From CAYONM01 sp964405325 (GTDB taxonomy: Bacteria > Planctomycetota > UBA11346), in the NCBI GenBank assembly GCA_964405325.1, contig CAYONM010000048.1, forward strand, positions 1 to 19,248: 19,248 bases of DNA, in the 5' to 3' direction. Of the stretch, positions 13,091 to 19,248 are shown in pieces. Position 1 is the stretch's first letter. Every line of letters starts with the position of its first letter. The position numbers and the translations under genes were made by a program. Below the pieces are notes generated by a model. That model worked only from the letters and a program-made list of their open reading frames with translations, was not told the DNA's origin and did no database searches.

Positions 13091-15204
13091 TCGTCCTCTG
13101 CTTTCAGCTGGATGCTGAGCCGGTCCACCCGGCATTGCAACTTACTGCCTGGTTCGGCTTCGACGAAGACGCCGATGGCGACGATCTGGCCCGGGAGATC
13201 CAGCAGCGAGGTCAACGGGATGCCGTCGCGGGTGGTCAGCAGGCGGACCTGCTCGGCACCGGGGCGTTCTGGGTCGATCCAGAGCCGTAGGGTGTTCGGC
13301 AGCAGTCCCGGGTGGATCTGCCAGTCCAGCCAGCGCCCGGCTTGCCGGCGACGCCAAGCCAGGCGTTGGCCGTTGCGCTGGGCCACGGCAAGGCCGTACT
13401 GGCCGCTGGCGTCGCGCAGCTCCAGGCCGGCGTAGCCGGTGCCGGTGAAGGACAGCTGCAGGGCGACCTCACGGATGGTCGCCAGGGGTAGTTCGCGCCA
13501 GACCCGGCTGACCGGAGTGGTGCTGGCGGTTTGGGTGCCGGTAAAGACCAGGTGCTCACCGTCGGCCTGGATCTGGATGCCGGTGCCGCGGGCATGATGG
13601 TGCCAGCCCACCGGCAGTCGTTCACCGACCGGCCAGTGGAATTCTTCCACCAGTTGCGTGTCGCCTTGGGTTTGGAAGAAGAAGGTGCTCATGCGGTCCA
13701 GGTGGCCGCGTGGAGCGTCGTCCTGTTTGGCGGCGATGCGGAATTGGGCCACGGCCTGGTCGTGATCATCACGTGCGTTGGCGCAGTACACCCGGTACAG
13801 CGCTGCCATGCCGTCATCAGCGGGCAGAGCTGCCAGGGCCTGTTCGGCCTGCTGATGCTGGCCCTGCAGGATCAGGCCGTAGGCCTGCCAGAGGATGGCG
13901 TCGCGGTTGCTTGTTTGGCCCAGGGCCTGGAGCTGATCGGGGTGATACAGGCTGGCCTGGGCGGCGGCGATGCGCGCAAGCGCCAGGGGACGCGTCATGC
14001 TGCCGGAGCTGAGGGTCTGCCGGGCGCGGTCGAAGTCCTCCTGCTCCAGCTGCAGACAGGTGTTGAGTTCGCGAGCCAGGGGGCCCAGGACTGGATCAGT
14101 CAGCACGCTGGCGTCTTGGACCTGGGCGCGGCTGGCGCGGGCGACCGCGTAGCGCGCGGCGGGATGGTCGATGCTCAGCCACAGCTCGAGGGCGGCTTCG
14201 TGCTTGCCCTGCTGAAAACGGGTCCAGGCCAAGCCGTAGTCACGCAAGAGTTGTAGCTGCGGGTGCAGTTTGGCGCTGGTGGCTGCCAGGAGCCGTGTGC
14301 CGCCTTCGGCGATCTGACCACCTTGCAGCTCGGCGACACCGCGAATCACTTGTGCCTCTGGACGACCAGCCACGGCGGTCGCTTCGCCGATCAGCTTGTT
14401 GGCGGCTTCGTGATCACCCTGCCAGAGCTTCAGACGGGCGGCAGCCAGGGCGGCATCGTCATGGCCGTGGAAACGGAACAGGCGCTGCCAGCAGGACGCC
14501 GCCAGTCGCCAGTCCTGCTGTGTTTCAGCCAATTCGGCGCGCATGCGATTGGCATCCGCCTGGGTGGGCTGACGTTCGAGCCAGGCGTCCAGGGCCTGAG
14601 CATAAGTGGCGGTATCGGCGCGATACTGCAAGAGGCGGGCGCGGATGCTGTAGCCCTCGCTCCAGGTCGGCCAACGGTTCAGGCTGACCTCGACGATGCG
14701 CTGCAGCTCGTCGGTGGCGGCCGGATCGGCGCTGGTTTGCAGGGCACGCACGTACTCGTCGCGTAGGGCGGCGGAATCGGTACACAGGGCGAAGGCCGGA
14801 GCCAGGACGGCACGTACCGCATCGGGTTCGTCCTGCTCCAGTCCCCAGCGGGCTAGGCGCACCAGTTCGGCCTCGATACTGGTATGCAGCTTGGGGTACT
14901 GCCAGGCTTCCAGGCATTGTCGACCACGCTCGCGCACTGCATCAGCGGCACTCATGCGGTATTTCAAGTGGTCGATCTCGCTCCAGTCGTAGGTGATGAT
15001 GCTCTGCTGGCCCTGTGGCTGGTAGCGGACCGACTCGCCGGGTTGGACCTTGAGGATTTCGCCAACCACTGGGCCTTGGTCGCGGAGCACCACGGTGTCA
15101 TAGGGCACCACGCCGAGGGGAGTGAGCAGCAGATCGTTCAGACGCGGTGTGGCCTCGGCTGCGGCCAGGGCCAGCAGGCTGGTACTCAGCAGCAGGATCC
15201 GCAT
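13087..15204 (-). CDS. Secreted TPR-like protein with C-terminal beta-rich domain
   Basis: The 705-aa protein starts with a signal peptide (MRILLLSTSLLALAAAEA) cleaved near residue 16-19. Residues about 25-85 form a small beta-rich module, PYDTVVLRDQGPVVGEILKV, of the 'vvLkDG.vv.G.i' type common in secreted PVC-group proteins. About 110-480 is a helical solenoid with TPR-like pairs (ALDAWLERQPTQADANRMRA, WRLAASCWQRLFRFHGHDDA). About 510-700 is a beta-rich region (GLELRDASGQYGLAVAQ, RLWIDPERP) resembling concanavalin-like or DUF1349-type jelly rolls. It is probably periplasmic and may be a scaffold for the PilO/PilP-like pair encoded just upstream. Its ATG shares one base with the previous stop. 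Confidence 0.8.
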   Translation of the reverse strand: MRILLLSTSLLALAAAEATPRLNDLLLTPLGVVPYDTVVLRDQGPVVGEILKVQPGESVRYQPQGQQSIITYDWSEIDHLKYRMSAADAVRERGRQCLEAWQYPKLHTSIEAELVRLARWGLEQDEPDAVRAVLAPAFALCTDSAALRDEYVRALQTSADPAATDELQRIVEVSLNRWPTWSEGYSIRARLLQYRADTATYAQALDAWLERQPTQADANRMRAELAETQQDWRLAASCWQRLFRFHGHDDAALAAARLKLWQGDHEAANKLIGEATAVAGRPEAQVIRGVAELQGGQIAEGGTRLLAATSAKLHPQLQLLRDYGLAWTRFQQGKHEAALELWLSIDHPAARYAVARASRAQVQDASVLTDPVLGPLARELNTCLQLEQEDFDRARQTLSSGSMTRPLALARIAAAQASLYHPDQLQALGQTSNRDAILWQAYGLILQGQHQQAEQALAALPADDGMAALYRVYCANARDDHDQAVAQFRIAAKQDDAPRGHLDRMSTFFFQTQGDTQLVEEFHWPVGERLPVGWHHHARGTGIQIQADGEHLVFTGTQTASTTPVSRVWRELPLATIREVALQLSFTGTGYAGLELRDASGQYGLAVAQRNGQRLAWRRRQAGRWLDWQIHPGLLPNTLRLWIDPERPGAEQVRLLTTRDGIPLTSLLDLPGQIVAIGVFVEAEPGSKLQCRVDRLSIQLKAEDE

Positions 15205-15539
15205 CAGGGCGCCTCCGCTGGCTTGGGCAGCGGTAGCAGCGGGATGCCTGGCAGGCGCATGCGCGGCAGGGGTGGTGGCGGCAACGAGCTGCTGGCCATG
15301 GTTGCGGCGCGTTCGGGTGCGCGGAAGGGATCGCGCATCGGATTGCCGGCCAAGGCGGGAACCAGGGGACCGGTGGCACGCTTGGCTGGAACGGCTTCGC
15401 TGGGCAGGCTGCTTTCGGCGACGGTCAGTCGATTCGTGGGGGTGTCGAAATCGGGCTGCGAGCGCAGGCCAAGGGCCAGCACCGCAATGGCCAGTAGGAA
15501 CAAAAGACCGGTGAGGAGGTATTCCGAACGCATACTCAT
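15204..15539 (-). CDS. Short membrane-anchored PilP/GspC-like protein
   Basis: An 111-aa protein: a short cytoplasmic start, one TM helix (about 8-25, LLTGLLFLLAIAVLALGL), a linker, the motif AGNPMRDPFRAPE (64-76) and a Pro-rich end (PPPPLPRMRLPGIPLLPLPKP). 'RDPF.P' after a linker is typical of PilP- and GspC-like proteins of type IV pilus and type II secretion platforms. The folded HR domain that follows in those families is missing. It overlaps the upstream PilO-like gene by ATGA and touches the downstream TPR gene. The assignment rests on one motif plus context. Confidence 0.65.
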   Translation of the reverse strand: MSMRSEYLLTGLLFLLAIAVLALGLRSQPDFDTPTNRLTVAESSLPSEAVPAKRATGPLVPALAGNPMRDPFRAPERAATMASSSLPPPPLPRMRLPGIPLLPLPKPAEAP

Positions 15540-16327
15540 CTCCGTCGCTGTCGCCGACGCTCGGGCCCTGGCGCAGGCGCTGCTACCTCGACCTGGTCCC
15601 CCGCTACCAGCAGACCGATTTCCAGCCGACAGCTGAGCAGATCGGGATTGCTACCACGACGTAGGTCCAACTGGCGGATGCTCAGGCCCTGACCGGAGCC
15701 GGAGATCTGCTCCAGCACCAGATGCACGCCGCGGAAGTCACTGGTGAAACGCAGCGCCAAACCGAAGCGGACGTAGGCTGCGCTGGCCAAGGCCTGTACC
15801 GGCAGCAGCTGGAGTTCATCGACCCGTTTACTGTGATTGAACACCGTATCCAGACAGCGCTGCAGCAGGAACAGTTGCACCAGCTGATTGGCTCGGGTGG
15901 CCTCCTCTGACGACAGGCCATCCGACAACGGCAGTTGCTCGGGAATGACAATGGCTTCGCGTTCGGCCCGGGAGCGGATGGTCTGCAGGATGCGCAGCTG
16001 CAGGTCGCTGGCGGTGGCGTAGTGGGTGGTGCGGAAATCCAGCGGTAGCTCGGGCGCCAATTGGCGTTCGGCCGCCTGCAGCTGCTCGGTTTGTTGGTAC
16101 AGGCGATCTTGCGATTCGAGCAGGGCCTGCTTGACGCTCAAGCGTTTCTCGCTGCCGGCGAGATAGGCCTCGACGTAGCGTTGATGCTGGCTGTGCAACT
16201 GACGTTCGGTGGCATTCAGCTGCCCGGACCACCACCAAGCCACCAGTAGCGCGACCAGCATGAGTCCCAGGGGAATGCCCCCCCAGCGCAGCAGCGCGGC
16301 GCGTGATTCAGTCACGATCACCGCCAT
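15536..16327 (-). CDS. PilO/GspM-like inner membrane protein
   Basis: From ATG 16327 the protein has 263 aa: a short cytoplasmic N-terminus, one TM helix (about 17-33, GIPLGLMLVALLVAWWW), a coiled-coil-like stretch (about 36-95, many Gln, Glu and Leu) and an alpha/beta periplasmic domain (about 170-250: VRFGLALRFTSDFRGVHLVLEQI). This is the topology of PilO, PilN and GspM. It ends with a basic tail PGPERRRQRRR. Its start lies 20 nt inside the upstream four-TM gene, and GTG 16315 is a possible later start. No pilin, ATPase or secretin gene is in the window, so the machine it serves is unknown. Confidence 0.7.
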   Translation of the reverse strand: MAVIVTESRAALLRWGGIPLGLMLVALLVAWWWSGQLNATERQLHSQHQRYVEAYLAGSEKRLSVKQALLESQDRLYQQTEQLQAAERQLAPELPLDFRTTHYATASDLQLRILQTIRSRAEREAIVIPEQLPLSDGLSSEEATRANQLVQLFLLQRCLDTVFNHSKRVDELQLLPVQALASAAYVRFGLALRFTSDFRGVHLVLEQISGSGQGLSIRQLDLRRGSNPDLLSCRLEIGLLVAGDQVEVAAPAPGPERRRQRRR

Positions 16328-16784
16328 CAATCATGGGTTCGGGCCGCGCCGGCGGTCGTGCGACCGGCCACCAGACCAGCATCCAGATCCCGGCGAAGAT
16401 CAGCGATGGTACCCAGGGCCACATCAGCTGTGTTGGGCTGGTGATGCTGGTTCGGTAGAATTGGTCCGAGAGCAGAGCCAGGCCGATCACGGTCAGGGCG
16501 ATGGCCAGCTTCCAGGGATAACCGGGGCGGCCGTATCGGCGAGCGTCGAAGGCCTGCCAGGGTACGCCGATCAACACCAGTGGCAAACCGATCAACAGGA
16601 AACGCTGGGCCCAGGGCAGACTGAACTGCCAGAAGAACACGCCCATCAGGGTCAGGAGGGCGCCCAGGCGCAGCTCGGTGCGGCAGCCGCCATCGGTGAA
16701 GGTGAAACCGCCGGGATGCTCCGGTTCTTTTTCCGGCGTTGGCTCGTCGGTGGTCTCAGGCGTGTTCGGCTTGGTGTCGCTCAT
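16308..16784 (-). CDS. Four-TM membrane protein of unknown function
   Basis: A 158-aa protein with an acidic, Pro/Glu/Thr-rich cytoplasmic start (residues 1-25) and four hydrophobic segments (about 40-54, 60-76, 92-106, 121-140), then a Pro-rich tail. ATG 16784 is chosen because the frame upstream to 17027 lies inside rsmE and reads as shadow sequence; GGGAAG lies close upstream. The gene overlaps the rsmE end by 29 nt and the PilO-like start by 20 nt. I recognise no family. Position suggests a membrane partner of the PilO/PilP-like proteins. Confidence 0.75.
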   Translation of the reverse strand: MSDTKPNTPETTDEPTPEKEPEHPGGFTFTDGGCRTELRLGALLTLMGVFFWQFSLPWAQRFLLIGLPLVLIGVPWQAFDARRYGRPGYPWKLAIALTVIGLALLSDQFYRTSITSPTQLMWPWVPSLIFAGIWMLVWWPVARPPARPEPMIDGGDRD

Positions 16785-17463
16785 GGTCTTCCCAGGCATG
16801 GATGATGATGGCAGCAGCGGCCAGGGCGGCGGTCTCGATGCGCATGATCGCACCGCCCAGGGCCAGGCGAGGTAGGTCGTGTTCGCGAAAGTAGGCTTGT
16901 TCCGCTGCTGAGAAACCTCCTTCTGGGCCGACCAGCAGGACCGTGGGGCCCGGTGGCAGTGGCACCGCAGTGTCGCCGGCCGGATCGCACACCATAGCGC
17001 GCGCATCGCTGGCGCACCATGTCGCAATATCCGCCATTGGTCCGAGCTGTGGCAGTCGCGGTCGACGGCATTGCTTCAGGGCCTCGCGGGTGATGCGGGT
17101 GGCGCGGTCGGTTTTCGGGGCCCGTTCAGAGCGGCTGCACTGCAGCGGGTGGATGCCGCCCACGCCCAGCTCGGTCAGACCGCGCAGCAGATCGTCCCAG
17201 CGGTTGCCCTTTGGCGGGGACACCGCCACCTGCAGCCACTCCGCGCTGCTGGTGGGCTCTTCCTGCACGGTGTCCACCTGGACCTGTATGGTCTGCTTGT
17301 CCACCACTTGCACGCTGGCCAGGGCCCAGCGGCCGGCAGCATCGGCGACGCGCAGTTGCTCGCCGGGGCGCAGTCGCAAGACCGTGCGACCGTGCCGGGC
17401 CTCGTCGCCGGTGATGGCGGTCAGGCCGGATATGAGCGGTGGCTCCACCAGGAGGGTGCGCAT
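16756..17463 (-). CDS. rsmE: 16S rRNA (uracil-1498-N3)-methyltransferase RsmE
   Basis: A 235-aa SPOUT-family enzyme that methylates N3 of U1498 in 16S rRNA using S-adenosylmethionine. The N-terminal PUA-like part has GDEARHGRTVLRLRPGEQLRVAD. The knot domain has VSPPKGNRWDDLLRGLTELGVGGIHPL, SERAPKTDRATRITREALKQCRR, LLVGPEGGFSAAE (176-188) and LGGAIMRIETAAL, matching the family's 'LG..ILR.ETA' apart from Met for Leu. The ATG at 17463 has no clear RBS. It heads a six-gene minus-strand run of overlapping genes with envelope functions; rsmE is often first in unrelated operons, so no functional tie is claimed. Confidence 0.97.
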   Translation of the reverse strand: MRTLLVEPPLISGLTAITGDEARHGRTVLRLRPGEQLRVADAAGRWALASVQVVDKQTIQVQVDTVQEEPTSSAEWLQVAVSPPKGNRWDDLLRGLTELGVGGIHPLQCSRSERAPKTDRATRITREALKQCRRPRLPQLGPMADIATWCASDARAMVCDPAGDTAVPLPPGPTVLLVGPEGGFSAAEQAYFREHDLPRLALGGAIMRIETAALAAAAIIIHAWEDHERHQAEHA

Positions 17464-17524
17464 GCCAGGGCATGATCGGAGCGAGCCGCTTTCGACAAGT
17501 CTCGTCCGTTTGTGCGAGGTAATA

Positions 17525-17580
17525 AACCGGGCGCCGCCCGGAACCCATCCGGGTTCGATCGTATCGGTCGGCGCCCGGTT
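17525..17580. repeat. Nested inverted repeat upstream of rsmE
   Basis: AACCGGGCGCCG (17525-17536) and CGGCGCCCGGTT (17569-17580) are perfect 12-bp complements. Inside them GAACCC (17541-17546) and GGGTTC (17551-17556) make a second hairpin with an ATCC loop. In the minus direction the outer stem is followed by TATT and points at rsmE, 62 nt before its ATG. It may be a leader structure, a terminator for readthrough, or part of a mobile palindrome. Confidence 0.65.
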
Positions 17581-17603
17581 CTCGGCTCTTAAGGCCCGTC
17601 AAT

Positions 17604-17735
17604 AAATAAAGGTAGCATCTCACTTGATCTTTTGCCGCCCTTCTGCGTTGCTTATCGCTTACATAGACTCGATATGCTCGCTCTTCGCGCCTTGAAGGAC
17701 CGACAAAATCTCTGCGCGATCTGCTACCTTTATTT
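17604..17735. repeat. Palindromic repeat element, copy B
   Basis: Perfect 13-bp inverted ends AAATAAAGGTAGC (17604-17616) and GCTACCTTTATTT (17723-17735) enclose a 106-bp core with CTGCGTTGCT (17643-17652), GCGCCTTGAAGGACC (17687-17701), AAAATC and TCTGCGC (17711-17717). The same blocks in the same order occur in copy A (1834-1843, 1881-1896, 1905-1911), while the ends differ entirely. It overlaps a 128-codon open frame that I consider spurious. Confidence 0.8.
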
Positions 17736-17754
17736 CTTTCCGCACCCTTACATC

Positions 17755-17834
17755 GAGGGGCAAGCCCCTCGGGCCCCGAAGCTGAGCCCGCAAAAACAAC
17801 TTTTTCTGCTCGAAGTTTTTGCAAGCTCAGCTTC
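17755..17834. repeat. Two adjacent hairpins, one with a 20-bp stem
   Basis: GAGGGGC (17755-17761) pairs with GCCCCTC (17764-17770). Eight bases on, GAAGCTGAGCCCGCAAAAAC (17778-17797) pairs with 17815-17834 with 18 of 20 matches around a 17-nt T-rich loop. Together with 17525-17580 and 17604-17735 these fill most of the 521-bp gap between the divergent rsmE and SGNH genes. Apart from the repeats and the promoter near 17957, I see nothing coding in 17464-17984. Confidence 0.65.
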
Positions 17835-17956
17835 TAGTCTGATCCGGGCTAGTGTCGCTATCGTTTGTGGCATCACATCCACTGGCAGTCATGGAGCCAG
17901 CTTAGGACAGCGTTTCCGTATGACAGAAAGGACATGTTCGTGTGGTGGAAGAATGG

Positions 17957-17962
17957 TACAAT
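17957..17962 (+). promoter_or_regulatory. Candidate -10 box (TACAAT) for the SGNH gene
   Basis: TACAAT matches the -10 consensus at 5 of 6 bases and lies 22 nt before the start codon, with an RBS (GGAG, 17974-17977) between. No good -35 box is visible at 16-18 bp; ATGTTC is at the expected place. Confidence 0.35.
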
Positions 17963-17984
17963 GGGCCGGTAACGGAGTTCTGCG

Positions 17985-18464
17985 ATGTATCGAGCTATTC
18001 ACTTGTCAATTCTGTTGACGGTCGTGCTGTCGTCCGTGTCGGCAGCACCTGTCACTGATTTCCGTCTCTGCACCTTCGGCAACAGTCTGACCATGAGTAT
18101 CAAGCTGGGGGAATTGATTGACTTGGCAGCAAGTCGTAATCAGCAGCTGTGTTGGGAGCGGGTCGGGATTGCTGGTACGTCTTTGGATTTCCTGTGGAAC
18201 AATCGTGAGCAACCGATTTGTGAATTGCTGGCCAAGGGTAATTGGGATGCCTTGTCCCTGCAGCCCTTCAACCGTGGCCTGGATGCTGATCTGCCGATGG
18301 TGCAGAAATATATCCAGGCAGCTCTGCCAGACAGCCCGGACATCACTGCGTATATTTTTGCGCAATATATCCACGATGCTGGTTTCGATTATCGGGAGAT
18401 CAAATCTGTTCAGGCCCATTTCTGGCGTTGGCTATTGCCCACATCTTGGCGGCTTGGTTTGTGA
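17985..18464 (+). CDS. Secreted SGNH/GDSL hydrolase-like protein, C-terminally short
   Basis: ATG 17985 has GGAG 7 nt upstream. A signal peptide (MYRAIHLSILLTVVLSSVSA) precedes LCTFGNSLTMSI, the GDSL block I with nucleophile Ser34. Then come GIAGTSLDFLWNN and NWDALSLQPFNRGLDADL, typical of planctomycete/lentisphaeral SGNH proteins found near sulfatases. Such proteins usually run about 250 residues or more and carry the catalytic Asp-x-x-His near the C-terminus. This one stops at 159 with a Trp-rich tail (AHFWRWLLPTSWRLGL) and no DxxH block. It looks like a 3'-truncated gene whose end was lost at the junction with the opposing sulfatase gene. It may be a pseudogene. The substrate is probably an acylated polysaccharide, by context. 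Confidence 0.7.
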   Translation: MYRAIHLSILLTVVLSSVSAAPVTDFRLCTFGNSLTMSIKLGELIDLAASRNQQLCWERVGIAGTSLDFLWNNREQPICELLAKGNWDALSLQPFNRGLDADLPMVQKYIQAALPDSPDITAYIFAQYIHDAGFDYREIKSVQAHFWRWLLPTSWRLGL

Positions 18465-18484
18465 CATGGTCCAGCGGGACAGTG

Positions 18485-19248
18485 CTATTCGCCTGCTTGG
18501 GCTGCGAGGATCTTCCCAGCTGGCTCTCCAGCCTGTTGCATGCAGACCAGCAGTCGGTCGCGTAGTTCCGTCCGGATCGGGGCGTGCGCAGGATCGGCAA
18601 CCAGGTTGTTCAACTGGTGCGGATCGGTGTCGTTATCGTACAGGTGCGTCTCCTGCCAGGTGCCACTCGGGTTGGTGATGGCGTCGACGGTGGCGTCGGG
18701 CGCGGTGACGGCATAGGTCCAACGCTTGGTACGGATGGCACGACCGCAGCAGCTTTCGGAGATCTGGACGTAGGCCTCCTGGGGCCAGTCTGTTGGTGGC
18801 GTGTCGACGGCAGTGGCCAGGTCGCGGCCGCGCATGCCGCTTGGCGCGGGGACACCGGCGGCAGCCAGCACGGTGCGGGGAATGTCCATCAGGCTGGCGA
18901 TGGCCTCACTGTGCTTGCCACTGCCCAGGCCGGGGCCGTGCATGATCAATGGGATGCGCAGACTGGCATCGTGACAACTGCGTTTGTATTCGCCATTGCG
19001 GGTGCGGAAGTGGCTGCCGTGGTCGGAGCAGTAGATGACCAGGGTATTGTCCCAGATGCCGAGTTCTTCCAGACGGGCACGGATACGACCGATATTCGTG
19101 TCCAGGGCGTTGATGCAACCGAGATAATCGGGATATTCCTGGCGCCAGTCGCCGTCCTGATCCATCAGATCGCCTGGTGGCGTGAAATCACTCCAGCGCT
19201 GCTTGGACCCGTGTGGCCCTTCGTAGTGCTGATGATCGTTCTGATGAT
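18485..19248 (-). CDS. Sulfatase, N-terminus beyond the window
   Basis: The frame is open to the window edge: codons upstream of ATG 19165 read QNDHQHYEGPHGSKQRW and then DFTPPGDL, a sequence natural to family S1 sulfatases, so 19165 is not the start. Seen here (about 254 residues): INALDTNIGRIRARLEELG, LVIYCSDHGSHF with the metal-binding Asp-His, YKRSCHDASLRIPLIMHGPG, LMDIPRTVLAAAGV, and LYDNDTDPHQLNNLVADP near the end. The formylglycine motif CxPSR and any signal peptide lie outside. It cleaves sulfate esters, probably from polysaccharides. It ends 20 nt from the convergent SGNH-like gene. Confidence 0.95.
   Translation of the reverse strand, partial: HQNDHQHYEGPHGSKQRWSDFTPPGDLMDQDGDWRQEYPDYLGCINALDTNIGRIRARLEELGIWDNTLVIYCSDHGSHFRTRNGEYKRSCHDASLRIPLIMHGPGLGSGKHSEAIASLMDIPRTVLAAAGVPAPSGMRGRDLATAVDTPPTDWPQEAYVQISESCCGRAIRTKRWTYAVTAPDATVDAITNPSGTWQETHLYDNDTDPHQLNNLVADPAHAPIRTELRDRLLVCMQQAGEPAGKILAAQAGE

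Noticed and set aside
13531..14256. 241-codon plus-strand open frame
   Set aside because: Antisense to the TPR protein gene; low-complexity Gly/Ala/Leu composition, no family match.
17541..17560. GGGTTCGATC, resembling a tRNA T-arm
   Set aside because: The flanking bases do not give a T-stem, acceptor stem or anticodon arm; the stretch is explained by the nested inverted repeat.
17632..18018. 128-codon plus-strand open frame
   Set aside because: It is made of repeat copy B and the following hairpins, and overlaps the start of the SGNH gene. Such repeats give recurring false peptides.
1..19248. CRISPR array, rRNA, tRNA, prophage or IS transposase
   Set aside because: No regularly spaced direct repeats, no RNA-gene signatures and no transposase or integrase coding sequence were seen on either strand.

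Overview
The window reads as chromosomal DNA of a GC-rich bacterium with tightly packed genes. The gene content points to the PVC/Planctomycetes-Lentisphaerota-Kiritimatiellota area. It has a Ser/Thr kinase fused to an SUMF1/FGE-like domain, a second membrane Ser/Thr kinase, a planctomycete-style SGNH hydrolase beside a sulfatase, a secreted TPR protein with a 'VLRDQGPVVGEIL'-type N-terminal module, and sigma-54. This is an inference from family habits, not a marker-gene placement. Many starts have no Shine-Dalgarno sequence. Three predicted promoters share a TTGC-17-[C/T]A-type layout, and one of them implies a leaderless mRNA.

Left part (1-1953): an 82-bp 'CACGGAG' palindromic repeat, a plus-strand aldo/keto-reductase-fold protein whose catalytic Tyr, Lys and His are replaced, and a universal stress protein with its own predicted promoter. 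A 161-bp palindromic repeat then lies between two convergent genes. A divergent second copy of that repeat lies near 17.6 kb; the two share the core but have different ends.

Regulatory/division block (1954-8948): a minus-strand run of ftsA-like gene, membrane Ser/Thr kinase, rpoN and a STAS-domain gene. Divergent from it is a kinase-TM-SUMF1 fusion. The divergent gap carries a perfect 18-bp palindrome lying almost exactly between the predicted -35 and -10 boxes of the fusion gene. FtsA outside the division cluster, next to two kinases and sigma-54, is the most suggestive neighbourhood here.

Metabolite and DNA repair block (8956-12413): a ketosamine (fructosamine) 3-kinase, then on the minus strand an archaeal-style pair of XPB helicase and Bax1 (DUF790) nuclease. 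The gap upstream holds a 26-residue single-TM microprotein gene with a good RBS.

Envelope operon (12629-17463, minus): rsmE, a four-TM protein, a PilO/GspM-like protein, a short PilP/GspC-like protein, a secreted TPR/jelly-roll-like protein and a 153-aa protein of unknown function. All junctions overlap, so translation is probably coupled. This looks like an undescribed inner-membrane/periplasm assembly without nearby pilins or ATPases.

Right part (17464-19248): a 521-bp gap packed with inverted repeats, a secreted SGNH-hydrolase-like protein that ends early, and the C-terminal two thirds or so of a sulfatase running off the window edge.
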